Positions 22,251 to 58,367 of a stretch of 64,000 nucleotides of DNA are shown here, piece by piece. Where the stretch lies: contig NC_044288.2 of the NCBI RefSeq assembly GCF_004027225.2, positions 3,006,719 to 3,070,718 of the forward strand, read 5' to 3'. Source of the DNA: Strigops habroptila. Its lineage: Eukaryota > Chordata > Aves > Psittaciformes > Psittacidae. Under the pieces are notes generated by a model. That model did no database searches, was not told the DNA's origin, and saw only the letters and a program-made list of their open reading frames with translations. The number at the start of each line of letters is the position of its first letter. Within the stretch, counting starts at the first letter, position 1. A program made the translations under genes and the position numbers.

Positions 22251-22693
22251 CAGGCTCCTCGCTAGACACCCAGAGAAGATGACAACGGAGGGAGAACGGT
22301 GTGAATGCACTTTAATTCCTCTATCAATTCAACACGAGCCAGAGGAACAGGGATCCATTAACAGGGATCCGCGGAGCTGAGGGGAATTTGCAGCCTGGGG
22401 GCTCATGAGGTTTAAAATCTGGGGAGGAATTGGTTAAAGAGAGGGGTCTTTGCTGCTGGGGAAGTCGCTTGGGTTTGCTTTGCTCCATCGTGGTCCTTCT
22501 CCTGTGGCTGGGAGCTGGAGGGTGCCCCACACGGGGTGACACGAGGGATCCCTCGGCCTCGGTGTTGCTGTGGGTTGGGGCTGTTCCCAGGTGAAGTGAG
22601 GATGAGGATGGGTTCAGCACAGGTGCTGGGTGAGGGCTGGTGACCGGCTGCACTGGCATGAGACCGATGCCCAGATTTGGGGTCTCCATCACT

Positions 22694-23160
22694 GATCTCC
22701 ATCTAAACCTCCCCTGGTGCAGCTTGAGGCCGTTTCTTCTTGTCCCATCCCTTGTTCCTTGGGGGCAGAGACCAGCCCCCTCCTGGCTCCATCCTCCTGT
22801 CAGGCAGTTGTAGAGAGCAATAAGGCCCTCCCTGAGCCTTCTCTTCTCCAGACTAAACCCCCCCAGGTCCCTCAGCCGTTCCTCATCACACTTGTGCTCC
22901 AGGCCCTGCACCAGCTCCAGTGCCCTTCTCTGGCCCCGCTCCAGCACCTCAATGTCCTCCTGCAGTGAGGGGCTCAGAACTGACACAGGATTCGAGGTGC
23001 AGCCTCACCAGTGCCCAGCACAGGGGGATGATCCCTGCCCTGGCCCTGCTGCCGCACTGGTGCTGATTTGGGCCAGGATGCTGGTGGCTTCTTGGCTGCC
23101 TGGGCACAAGCTGCTCCTGTTCAGCTCCATCAACCAGCACCCCCAGGTCCTGTTCCATGG
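22694..23160 (-). mobile_element. CR1 fragment, second subfamily, lacking its 3' end
   Basis: Inverted; begins at CTCCATCTAAACCTCCCC and extends through the ORF2 C-terminal part (inverted CTGGAGCGGGGCCAGAG) to about CTTTCCCTGCC. The 3' ~220 bp are absent. Confidence 0.9.
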
Positions 23161-25390
23161 GCAGCTTTCCCTGCCTTCAGCTGAGGAAGGGCAGCAGAAC
23201 CTGCTGCTGATGAATTTTTTGAGAGGGGGAAAAAAACCCAATCCTCTTGTTGCTTTTCTTGAGCAAAAAATGGACATTTTGGGGTAAAAATATCGATTGA
23301 GTGAAATCCCCTTGTTTCCATGTGTTCTGTTTGCAGCCCTGGCAGAGAGATCTCCCTCTGGCATAAGGATCCAGGTGATTTTTCATACTTAAAACAGCCC
23401 TTTTTTGACGGAAGGAGATGATTTTCTGTAGCTGGGGAAGCGATCCCGCCTGCCTCCTCCTGCCCTGGGGTTGGAGAGCTTGGCCAGGCTGCCTTCAGCC
23501 CCACTGCTGGTCCTGGTTTGCTTCCAGAGCAGAGATGTCCTCTGCTGCCATGCAAAGCCAAGCATGAGGATGTCCCCATGGCTGGTGGACTCTGTGGTGG
23601 CCATGGGGGACATCTCCTGTCACCCCCCCATGGGATGTGGGGTGGCAGCAAAGCAGAGGCTCAGCCCCACGGGGACATGGCTCCTCTCCTATCCCCATCC
23701 AAAAGGAAGGGGATGGGGGCTGAAGCTGTACCCAGGCTCCTGGAGGGCAGGGATGCAGGGTTTGGGATGAGCTCCAGCATCACCACTGCAATGGGTGATG
23801 GGGAAACTGAGGCTGGCAGCAGCTCTGGGTGCACATCAAGGCACGTATCTTCCTTCCCATCCCCACGAATGAATAACCTGTCCATGATTTCATTCCCTCT
23901 TCCCCTTCCCTCCGTAATTTTGGTCATTGGGGTGTTTCCTTGCAAAAGAAAAGGGAACAAAAGCCAAGCTGTTGAGCCCGTTTCCCACCCGTGGGCAGAT
24001 GAAGTTATCTCCTCGCCTTCTAGGGATGCACTTGACACGTTGTTATTGACCTTTTTTAATGTGCAATTGATTCCTCATGAAGGAGAGAGCCATTGGATTG
24101 GGTTTTGTGGTTTTACAATAGGGCATTTTGCCTTTTCCTGGCATTTTTAGGAGCTGGCCAGGCAGGCTCAGCTGAGCAGATCTGCCCCGCCGTTGCCAAG
24201 GAGATGCTGTGGGGTGCTTGGGCCTTGTTTTGACCCATGGGGTGAAACCAGTCCCTGTGCTTTGGGTTTCTGCTGTCCTTAAATCCCAAAGGAACCCACA
24301 AGCTTGATGCTGGACGTGGGTCCGGTGCCCCCCTTATGCATCCAGATAACCCGCAGGAGCACAGGACACTTCTCCCCATGGGATGAGGGTGATGGGATCT
24401 CAGGCTCTTGGTGAGGACCTGGAGATGCTGGAGATAGGGTAGAATAAATGCAGAGGTCCCCGTGTTTCAAACAGTGACTGGTCCAGCCTGGGTTCAACCA
24501 CCCCTCCCAGGCCCCTTGCTTCAGAGCATCGCTTGGTGACCCCCCTGCATGGATTTTGGATTCATGGAAGCCAAGCACAGGGAGGGAGAGGAATTCCCAC
24601 TATGGAGGATGAAGGAAAAGGCTGGTCCCGGCAGCGCATGGGATGGGCCCTTGGTTAGACCATGGCCAAGGCGACACTTGCACATTAATCTATCTGTTAG
24701 ATTTGCAGCCCCCTGGATCCGGTGCAGAGCTGCTCTGACACCTGACAGTGTGAGGGGCTGGTTTAGGAGATGCTTCCTTATAAAACCCAGGATTAATCCT
24801 GGTTTCTTAATCCTCAGTTTAAGAAATCATGGAAGGGGAAAGCGGCAAAGTGTTCCTGAGTCCTTCTGCTGGTGGCATTTCAGCAGGAGGTTTCTAAAGC
24901 GCTGGAAAAGCAGCATCCCAGTTGTTCCTTGGAAGATGTGCACGCTCCGATCCCCCTGAAGGTGTGCTGCGAAGGAAGAACAAAGGCGAGCAGGGTGGGT
25001 GGCGGTTTGGGGCCAGACCCTGTCAGCTCTGCTGGGTTTGAGCCCTCCAGGAGCATAGACCCAAAGCCTGGTGGATGCTGCCTCGCCTCTGGCCAGCGGA
25101 TGCTCCCGGCCCTGGAGCCGCGTGTGATGGGATGAGGGCTCTGCAGGGGGATGATGCTCGGCGGCTTTTCCTCCCTCCGAGCCCCGCTGCTGCCCCGGCA
25201 CCACCACCCCAGAGGAGGCGGCTGCGGGGTCGCCGTGCTGCGGGTCCAGGCACCGCCCAAGGGCCGCAGGGCCGAGGGAAGAGGGAGGGCAGCAGCTCAG
25301 CATCCCCTTTGCATTTGCAATCGCCGGGGTTTAACCCAGCCCCACCTGGCTCCGGAAAATGGGGAAAAAGAATAAAAATCTGCGATTAAA

Positions 25391-26078
25391 AGACAAATAT
25401 TAGGAGAAGGGAAGGCGGGCGCTACCGGCAGCCGCGCCTGCCGCCGGCTGCAACGAAGGGTCCGCGCCGCCCGGCGCCCCCGGAAGCCGCCAAGGGCTCG
25501 TCGCTGCGCAGCGTGCCCGGCCTCGCCTCCGCCCCTCCCGGCCGCGCCGCCCGCCGGGCCCCGCTGGGGAGCGCGTCTGGCGTTGTTCCGGCGGCCGCGT
25601 CCCGCCCTGCCCGGCGCGCCCCCGACCCCACCCCGCCGCCACCTCCCCGCCCGCCCCCGGGGCTGTGCGGGAGAGACAATAGAGCTGCGGGCTCCGCGCT
25701 GAGCTGCGCGCCCCGGGGATGGGCGGCGAGGTGTGCGCGGCCCCGGGGGCTCTGCGCTGCGGGATGGGGCTGTAGCGGGGCTCGGGGTGGGGGGGGAGCG
25801 CGGCTTGGCTGGGGGGGAAAGGCGGAGAATGGGGGGCGATGCCCCTTTCTGAGCCCAGCCCGCCTCTGTGCTAACCTGGCAGGATGCGGGAGATGGCGGG
25901 GCTGCTGTGAAGAAAGTACCGGGGCTGGCCGGAGGCTGGAGAGCGGGACATGTTGCTGGTACCCCGCTGATGCTCGCCGGGTGTCGGCTCTGCTGGCAAA
26001 GGGGAGGCTGGTGAGGAGCTGGAGGACGGCGACGCGAGGCCACGGTGGGGGAAAATCCGAGGCTCCGGCTGGGAAACC
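25391..26078 (+). promoter_or_regulatory. NKAIN1: NKAIN1 CpG-island promoter and presumed 5' UTR
   Basis: A dense CpG island spans about 25420-25830 directly upstream of the NKAIN1 first coding exon. No TATA box is visible and the start site is unknown. Short upstream ATGs exist, for example at 25719 (18 codons, stop at 25773-25775), if the transcript starts that far upstream. Confidence 0.7.
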
Positions 26079-49865
<23,787 letters not shown>

Positions 49866-51985
49866 CCTGCCCCGGATCCAGCCCCAGCCCAGCGTGGGAG
49901 CCAGAGGCGACAGGACCCCTGAGAGTGAACTGTCCCACACCCAATGACAAGACCCCCATCAAGGGCGGGGGGACACGATGCCGAGACACCCATCCGCTCC
50001 CTGCACCCTGCAAGACCCCCAAGGATGGAGCCAGGAGCTGCACGTCCATCCAGCCTGGAAGCCTCCGAGCTCAAACCACACACCCACGGCAGGACTGGAG
50101 GGAGGGGGCTGGATACGGGGGGACCCCCCCACGCTGTGCTCGCCCCTCAGGCTCCCGCAGCCTCCCCGGGATGGGGACACGGGGACACGCAGGGATGTGG
50201 CATCACTCACTGGACACCGTTTTCTTCTGTTTCTCCCAGCCTGGATTTCCCTTGGAGCAGCAAGGCCCTTCCCGATGTTCCGGGCAGGAAGGGGCTGGAG
50301 CGGGATTGGGGTGAAACCCAGCTGGTTTGGAGCAAACTGGGACCAGGGATGAGGGATGAACAGTGCTTTGGGGACAGGGACCAGCTTCGTCCTTCAGGGC
50401 TGGGACATTTGCCTGAAACTCCGGGTCTGGGAGTTGGGCTGGCCCCAAAAATGGGGGTTTTGCTCCCAGAAGGAATTTCCCAGCCCCGCCTGGCTGGATG
50501 GAACAGTGCCAAAGGGGTTTGGTCCCGGATGATTCCCTTCACCATCAGGAGCTGGATCCGGCTGTCAGCATCTTGTCTCAATTCCCCCCCAGCCTGGGGA
50601 CATGGAGGGACACAGAGCACCCCGAATCCTCCTGCAAGCCCCCCTATCCCTCCCACATTTTGGGGGGGGGTCTTGCTCCAAGTTGGCAATACTGACGCTG
50701 CTTTGACACAGCCCCTTTCCGGCTGTTTTAACGCATCTCATGAATGTTTTGGGTTGGTTTTCTCCTTTCTAATTACTGGGTTTGGTTAATTTGTATTAAT
50801 TTGAAGTGCCTGAGCAGTGGCTGAACATGACCCCCCCCCCCGGCCGACACCGTGCCTTCAGCAGCGCTCTGCCCACTCCAGGGCACCCCAGGGCCTCCAA
50901 CCCCCCCCCCGGTCCCTCCATCCATGTGGGATCTTGGGGGCAAATCCACCCCATCAGGTCCGGCAGCAGGAGCGGGGTGACATCGGGACATGGGGAATGG
51001 TTATTTGGGGGGGGGGGGGAATGTTCAAGATCCATTGGGCAGCGATTGCTTTGTGAATGGAGATGAGCTGGGAAGTAACACCCCAGAGGAAGCTGGAAGG
51101 AAAAGGAAGTTCCATGAAGCATCCCAGCTCCCCATATCCTCCTTCTTCTCCTTTGTTTCCTGGAGGTGGGATGTGGTGTCTCCTGGATCTGGCCCCAAGC
51201 CCACCCTTGGCATCTGTGAGTGTGTGTGTGGGGGGTGAATTCTGCCTCCCAGGGGTTTGTCCTCCCATCCTGGGGGTTATACGGGGATAGTCTTTGTGTT
51301 TCCCAACACGCAGCTGGGAAGTGCCAACAGCCGAAGCTGCCCAAGCCCAAACCCCAAATCCCCCTGGATTTGGCTGCATCCCCCCACCAGCCCCTCCATC
51401 GCCTCCAGCCAAGCTGCGAACTCTACAGGCAATAATTTTTCCACCTTTTCCCCTATTTTTTCCAAGGAAAATAATGTTTTTCAGGTGACAGATTCCCCCT
51501 TATCCCCAAAACACATCCCCAGCCCCAAGCGCTGCCCAGCCCCAGCAACAACAGCATCTCCAGGGCTGATTTTCCTCTCCAGGACCAAGGATGCTCTCGC
51601 TGACCGGTGGGATGGGATGCAATAGGATGGGATGGGATGCGATGGGGTGGGATGGGATGGGCAGGGCAGGCACCCACCTGCTCAAACCCCTTCTCCAAGC
51701 CAGCAGGAAGCAGAAGGAAAAGCCTGGAGTCATTCTAACTCATTCAGAGGAGCTGCCCTCCCTCCTGAGCTCGGTGGGAGCCAGGCACCGGCGCCGCAAC
51801 CTTTTGGGTTTCCTTATTCCCCCTTTTCCGTTGGCTTGTTTTTATACAGGACTGTATTTGTAATGTGAACGAGGATTTCTTTTCTATTCTGTAATTATAA
51901 AAGGCGAAGGAAGGTTTCAGCTGATGCTGTCCCACTCTGGGGCATTTCCCTTCCTGGTGCACTTGAATCGATTAAAATCTGGTGG
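49866..51985 (+). other. NKAIN1: NKAIN1 3' UTR (probable, about 2.1 kb)
   Basis: There is no obvious poly(A) signal near the stop. The best candidate is ATTAAA at 51971-51976, after an AT-rich stretch at 51840-51905 and followed by a GT/T-rich element (GGTGGGTTTTTT). The interval has long G runs (51008-51020), C runs (50830-50842), and a GGGAT-type repeat at 51608-51660. A shorter 3' UTR cannot be excluded. Confidence 0.45.
51608..51660 (+). repeat. GGGAT-type simple repeat
   Basis: GGGATGGGATGC and variants repeated every 5 bp across about 50 bp, within the presumed NKAIN1 3' UTR. Confidence 0.85.
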
Positions 51986-52204
51986 GTTTTTTAATTAGTG
52001 CCCTTTTTTCCCCCCTATTAATGCTCCCACTCGCTCCCGTGGGCTCTGCTTGTACCTGTAACCCTGAGCTTCCTTTTAGTGATGTTCCAATGGGATTCCA
52101 CCTTCTCCCTCGCTGCCCCGGTGGGTAATTTCCTCCCTGGTAGTAAAATAACAGGAAAAAACCCTGAATTTAAAACAGTAGAAATGCAGAAAACACACAC
52201 GGGA

Positions 52205-53031
52205 GGGATGGGATGGAGGGACCTGTGCAGGCTGGAGAGGTGGGACTGTGTGAACATCATGAAGGTCAACCAGGCCAAGGACAAGGTCCTGCATATGGGT
52301 TGGGGCAATCCCCAGCACAGACACAGGCTGGGGGAGACTGGATGGAGCAGCCTGAGGAGAAGGACTTGGAGGTGTTGGGTGAGGAGAAGCTCCCCATGAC
52401 CCGGCTTCAGTGTGTGCTTGAGCCCAGAACCCCCCCGTGTGCTGGGCTGCACCCCCAGAGCGTGAGCAGCAGCTCAGGGAGGGGATCCTGCCCCTCTGCT
52501 GCGCTCTGGGGAGACCCCCCCTGCAGTCCTGGTCCAGCTCTGGGGCAACAGCGCAAGGGGGACGTGGAGCTGCTGGAGCGAGGCCAGAGGAGGCCCCGGA
52601 GCTGCTGCGAGGGCTGGAGCAGCTCTGCTCTGGAGCCAGGCTGAGAGAGCTGGGCTGGGGCAGCCTGGAGAAGAGAAGGCTCCTGAAGGGGAGACCTTAG
52701 AGCAGCTCCAGTGCCTAAAGGGGCTCCAGGAAACCTGGAGAGGGGCTTTGGACAAGGGCCTGGAGGGACAGGACAAGGGGAATGGCTTTAACCTGCCAGA
52801 GGGGAGATTGAGATGAGCTCTGAGGCAGAAGCTCTTCCCTGTGAGGGTGCTGAGGCGCTGGCACAGGGTGCCCAGAGAAGCTGTGGCTGCCCCATCCCTG
52901 GCAGTGTTCAAGGCCAGGTTGGACACAGGGGCTTGGAGCAACCTGCTCTAGTGGAAGGTGTCCCTGCCCAGGGCAGGGGGTTGGAACTGGTTGGTCCCTT
53001 CCAACCCAAACCATTCTATGGTTCTATAATG
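52205..53031 (+). mobile_element. CR1, longest copy (about 830 bp)
   Basis: Starts in the ORF2 C-terminal region (LHMGWGNPQHRHRLG is readable) and ends CATTCTATGGTTCTATAATG. Located just beyond the presumed NKAIN1 poly(A) site. Nearly identical to the copy at 1-705. Confidence 0.93.
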
Positions 53032-56000
53032 ATCCCCCACGCCATATCTCATCCCAACTTCTAATCATTAGAGCTCCAAAGCAGGAGGCTGATTAAGCTT
53101 TCCAGCTTGTTTGTTATCATTAAGTATATCAACGCTGGTTTTTCTCAACAGGCAATTACATGAGTAAGCCCTTTGGAAGCTTGCTGCCTTCTCAGTCCAC
53201 ATGATTTCTTCTTGCCATCCTGTAGCCTGATTGCATTTTGTAGGGAGCTCTTTCTTTCCACCAGCTCTGTGTGTCTCATTTGCACTGCATCAGCTCTTCC
53301 TCAGCACTGGAAGATCAGCAGGAGGGAAGCTCTGGGTTTCTCTTAACATCTCCAGGGGCTGGAGAGCACTGAGACCATCGGATCCTTCCCCTGCAGACAG
53401 AGCTATTCATTGGAATATGTAATGGAAAATATATATTGTTTCTGGGAACGTACAGACTGCAGAGTCACAGGGCAGCAATGCTCAGACAGGAGCAAGGGGA
53501 TGAATAAGGGTCAGTCAGCCAGAAGGTCTTCCTAACCCCCAACCCCTTTGCTTCCAGCTTCTCCAGACCTGATTTCTTGGGTTTGAGCTGTCCGCTTTGC
53601 TCTTGTCCTTGTCATTGGTGACATGTTGCTGTTGCTGGGCTGTCACAGAAGCCTCCTGGGGCCCTCCCCAGGGCACAGCTATCTGCTCGCTGCACGTTCA
53701 AGATGTGCTTCCTGTTATGTTCCCAGCCAAGAAAACACAACACCCCAACACGTTGTCACGTGTAGATGAGCATCACCCCCACTGCAGACTCCTGTGCCCA
53801 CATTTAGGAAACACCAGCGTTACATCTGCCTGTGTAACCTCAGCTCAGCCCCTCGAGGCACATGCATTAGGATCCAGCCTTTAATTACTGCTTTGTAGAT
53901 GAGGTTCTTCCCATGGTACCCATGGCCCAGTTAGGGCTGGATCTGCCTTGGGGCAGAGGGATGAGGGAGATGTGGATGTGGAACCCCCATGTCCCCTCTT
54001 GCCCAAGCTGGAAAGAGCCTGCAGCAGGTCTGGTGCTTGAAATGCATTTGCCTTTCTTCTCTCTCATATTCTGAGTGATTTTGCTAAAATCCAGTGTGCT
54101 ACAGCAGGGTTTGCGGAGCAAGAAAGGGCAAAGGGTGAGAGTGGAGCCTCTCTGCTCCCAGCTTGCCCTGGCAATGCAACCAAACCACTCGGAGCAGGAG
54201 GCACCAGTGCCAGGAACAACACAGGAGTCCCATGGCAACAGGGCAGGGACACAAGTTCAGGGAATGGTGTAACATGTCTGGCACATGTCCCACTTGCAGG
54301 AATAAAATGGAGCTTCTCCTGCCTGGGCAGCTGCCCGCACTGGCTCCATCCCATCCTTGAGCCCTTCCTGAGGCTCTGGAGCTAAGAGGCAGCTGATTCA
54401 GAGCTGGCTCTGCTGCAGGACCAGAGCATGATGTTGCTTTGCTCCAGCAAAGGCATCTTAGCTGCTCTCCAGGGGAGTGATGGGGCCTTGGTCCATATAT
54501 CTACATGATATATATATGTATGTGCAGTATCTTTGAGGAGGAAGCAGCTCCTGGTGGAAGCAGGCAGGCTGCAGGAAACTCATCACATGTTTTTAGTCTC
54601 TGCCGAGGACAAGCCATCTCCATACTGCCCACGGATGTGCTACAGCCAACAGAGGAAGCTGCAGGAGCTCCCACTGTGTCCATCCAAAATTCATCTAGAT
54701 GAACACCTATCCATGTTTCACCTTCCAGCTGGGACTGGAGGAGATGTGAGCACTGGCAAGAGTGTCTTTTTAGGGATGTGGGGCCAGGGATTTCAGGGTT
54801 CCTCCAGCCATGCCATGGGTCTGCTGGGCAATGCAATTTCAGGACAGTGTCCTTTGGGGTTGCCACTGCATGAGCGCTGGAGAACCATCTTGCTAAAGAA
54901 ATCCAAGAGGTGGGAAATAAGGCCTGGGATGTGTTCCTGGATCAATTTACAACCAAAAGCAAGCGGTGAGCTTCCATCCAAGCACGCAAACATCATTGTT
55001 CCCATACACCCACCACATCCTACCAGCCTTGCTCCCGTTCCTGCTCCCGTTCCTTTGGAACCAGCTGTATTTCTCTCAGCACACCTAGGACCAGGCAGCC
55101 GGATCTATGGATCAAGTCGAGTCCCTGAAAAGCATCTCTATGCCTTTGTCTGAGGTTGTGAAAGCGGCTTTTTTACTCCTTAACATCTGTGACTCGCCAG
55201 GGTCTCTCTGCTGCGGGAGGGAGCTGGCGCTTCTGCACAGGGTAAATTAATCCTTTGTTGCTCCTCAGCCATTTCTTTGCTCAGGCTGGGATGGAAGAAA
55301 ATCAACTCGTTTTTCTTCTTGTCCTTCCTGTTTACAGTGACACAGGGATTCCTCACAGGATAGCAGTGAGAGATGCTCGGACTCTATAATGACATCTCAG
55401 CCTTGGCCAGGCAGGGGACAGCGGCTGGAAGGAGGGACCGGCTTGGTCCAGGGGATAAGGGGTTCAAAGTGAAGCGCCCCAGACCTCACCATGGCTGTGG
55501 GTAGCAGTGCAATGCCCACGCTCACGTGCTTTTTAAATCTGAGGTGCCCTGATTGATAGTTCTTGGGGTAGCAAAAGCATCGCTGCTGGGGATGCTGCAC
55601 CCATGTCCCTGTTTCAGGTTGATGTGGAAGCAGGATGGTGACATCGTGCAGTGGGGATGGCTGGGGCCATTTTGGGGGATTGTTCGTATCATTTTTGTTT
55701 TGAAGAATTTCCCCTCTTGCTCTGAATATAAGACGATGGGTGTAAAACCAAAGCGATGGGAGTGATGTACCCTCCATGACCTGGGGGAAAGGCATGGGTT
55801 CATGTACCGAGCATCCTCCCCAAAGGATGCACCAGCTGCAAACCAGGAGGAGAAAAGAGTCAGGCTCATCCTGAGGTGAGACCCAAACTCTGTCTCAGTC
55901 CCACAGCCACAGGGCTGCACGTCCCCATGTGCCATTTCCCTGCCTCTTTCTTCCTAAACCGAGTAAACTAACTGGCATACGTGGGTTTTAACCACTAACA

Positions 56001-57640
56001 CTTCAACCACAGGAGGACTCCTTCCCTCCCCCTCTCATTATACCGGTATAAATGTAATTATCCCTGGTGTAATTAACAGGAACCCTGTTTCTAATGTCAG
56101 CAGCAGCCTGGGTGCATGCTGCAACCCGCTGCGGTGTAGCTGTTATCTCTGGCTCATAGCAGAGGGTCAGCACTGCTTGGGGACTTCTGCGCTACCACCA
56201 GCACGATAGCTGGGGGCCAGGAGGCCCCACCAGCAAGGTGGGGTGCTGAGGTTGCCAGTTTGCAAGCACAGCACCCTAAAACCTGGCCAGCAGAAGCAAG
56301 CAGGGACCTGCCCGTCTTCCCCTGGGCTCCACAAGTGAAGACATGGTGTGAGAAACAACTCCCGACCTCTCATGCTTCACAGCTTGGGTATTTGTCACCC
56401 AAGAGTCCACATCGATGCCTTGTAGGAACCCGGGATGTTCAGGGAGGAGAAGGGTGTGTGGACAGATTTATTTGCTCCAGTGCCAAGATGACACAGTTCC
56501 ACTGTTCACATCTCTGCTACACCAAGGTTGGCCTTGCTCACACCTTGGGGATGTTGCATGGTCCACCACGGCATGGCAGAGCCAAGTTTGGGGCTCTACC
56601 AGCTGGAAGGTGGAGAACTGCTCTGGCCTCATGCCACAAGCACACTTCTGACAGGCTGAATGCATCCCTGAGGCCGTTTGCTCGGAGCAGGGCAGCGCAG
56701 CTCAGCAGAATAATCTTCATCTTCTTTCGGGACGCTGGCTAGGAGAACCTGCTGACTTTCCTATGCTGGTGAAGAGCCTGGAGGCAGCCAGGCCTCGCTA
56801 ACAGGAGCTACTCGTTGCACAGGATCCATGCTGCAGCTGTCGTGGGGTGCTCAGGGCATGGGGGGGACCGTGCCAAGGGCCACACACCCGTTTGGACAAC
56901 ATCGGCGCAGGCATGGTCCCAGCAGAGCAGTTTATCACAGTGAGGCTCTGCCAGGTCAAATAAGCCACGCTGGCGCCGGCTGAAGAAAGCTTTGGGTGCT
57001 GTACAAGCTATAAGCTAACTCCTTATCCCAAAGGTCCCCGTCACGTACTCAGCACCCCCCAGGCTGCAGCCACGAGCTGTGTGTCCCCCCATGGGTTTGG
57101 AGGTTGGCCAAGCTTGAGGCCCTGCTTCCACGCAGCTGCGGTGCTTTCGGTGCCTGGAAGAGGCAGCGTGGCACATAGACACCCATCATCCCGGCAGCCC
57201 TTTGGGGAGAAAATGGGTGCAAGCCACAGAGCTAGATCTCAGCTGGATGCGGCCCTGCTCGTGTTTTAACGATAAACCGGGTTCGAGGTAACTTCTTGTA
57301 CCCGAAACCACAACCTGATTGCTTTGCCCTCAAAAGCTCGGGATAAAGGAAAACCTCTCGCTGTGCCCTGTGTGGTCTACAAATAGAGATATATATAAAT
57401 GTGGGAGCCCGTTGGCTGCTGAAGCCCTTTGAATTGCTGGAGCCGCCGTGCTGGGCTTGCTTTCTCTCTGTGCATGCAAGGGCATGTCCCGAGCGCTTCC
57501 CTTCTCTTTCTCATGTGTGGGTCACTCGCCTGGCCGAGAGGGAGAGCAAACATCACATCAAAGCACCAAGCGCACATGCTAAATCGCCCCCCAAATCATA
57601 AGAGCCCAACATCTTTATGGAGGAGGCTGCACAAAACCAA
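53032..57640. other. Intergenic region NKAIN1-PUM1
   Basis: No gene and, unusually for this window, no CR1 piece was recognised. There are AT-rich islands at 53040-53170, 54495-54525 (TATATA-type) and 56030-56090. The reading frames here are short and show no family resemblance. Confidence 0.5.
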
Positions 57641-57689
57641 CCGCGGCCGCTCCCGACCGAGCTGCCCCTTTAACATGGAGGTGTTATGG

Positions 57690-57785
57690 CAGAAACTACT
57701 GCTCCCAGAGTCCCGCGCTGTGTTTTAGTGCCCAGGCTGGAGCCCGGCTGCAGCCGGAGCAGCGCACGCTGGGGTGTGTAGTTTC
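57690..57785. promoter_or_regulatory. Pair of oppositely oriented ZNF143 (SBS)-like motifs upstream of PUM1
   Basis: The plus-strand site at 57695-57715 reads ACTACTGCTCCCAGAGTCC. The minus-strand site at 57782-57762 reads ACTACACACCCCAGCGTGC. Both resemble the SBS consensus (ACTACAATTCCCAGCATGC). They lie at the left shoulder of the CpG island, about 500 bp upstream of the presumed PUM1 exon 1. The match is by eye from memory of the motif. Confidence 0.55.
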
Positions 57786-58199
57786 GTTACAGCCCTGGCT
57801 TTGTGGGGAAAGGGAGTGGAAAGAGGGGGAGATACACCTCAAAATCGTGCTTGGCTGCTGGTGTGGGGCGAGGGCGACCCGCTCGCCGTGCCTCTGCTGC
57901 GGTTCTGCATGGCGGGCACCCGGGTGGGTGCTGCGCTGTGGGGCAGGGCGCTGGAGGCTGCCTACGGGGTGCGGGGTGTGCGGGAGCGGGCTTCATCCCA
58001 GCCCCATTGACCGGGCAGCGCGGGGCTGAGGGCGGCCTGAGCCTTACGACCACACCGGGGCCACGGTGGGAGCTGGGGCCGCGGGGCCGCGGCTTGGCCC
58101 CAGCCCGCGCGGGTGAAGGGCCGCGGAGGAAGGCGCCTGCCCCCGGCGGGTGTGTGTGAAGGGGCCGGGGCCGGCGGGCAGGGCCGGGCCCGACCGGGG

Positions 58200-58367
58200 G
58201 AGCGGCAGCGGCCCGGCACCGCTTGGAGCGGCCTCGCCTTCCCGGCGTGCAGCGCGGCGCCCGTCCCCGCCGGGCCGCCATGTTGTCGGAGTGAAAGGCA
58301 GGGGGAGAGGCAGGCGGCGAGCGGCCTGGGGGGGGCCGAGATCCGTCTTCATCCTACCGCTCCGCCC
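58200..58367 (+). other. PUM1: PUM1 non-coding exon 1 (5' UTR) with short uORF
   Basis: The donor CCC/GTGAGT at 58368 is strong. The 5' edge is arbitrary. The exon contains GCCGCCATG followed by three codons and TGA (58280-58294), a five-codon-frame uORF in perfect initiation context. Exon 2 of PUM1 begins at 62336. Confidence 0.65.

Larger units (their letters stand above)
20721..25390. other. Intergenic region SNRNP40-NKAIN1
   Basis: No gene was recognised. It holds CR1 fragments at 20812-21248 and 22694-23160, a 30-bp minisatellite at 21275-21364, and AT-rich islands at 22080-22210 and 24020-24130 that contrast with the GC-rich surroundings. An X-box-like GTTGCCAAGGAGAT sits at about 24194. 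Confidence 0.5.

Noticed and set aside
25719-25730. Alternative NKAIN1 start: ATGGGCGGCGAG followed by GTGTGC
   Set aside because: It would join exon 2 in frame, but the donor is weak and the conserved NKAIN N-terminus was found at 26079-26132.
49944-50789. Open frame of 281 codons after the NKAIN1 stop codon
   Set aside because: Lies in the presumed 3' UTR, has no recognisable domain and is one of several overlapping frames in a GC-rich stretch.
57255-57310. tRNA-like B box (GGGTTCGAGG)
   Set aside because: No matching A box or cloverleaf arms at the right distance, so it is a chance match.
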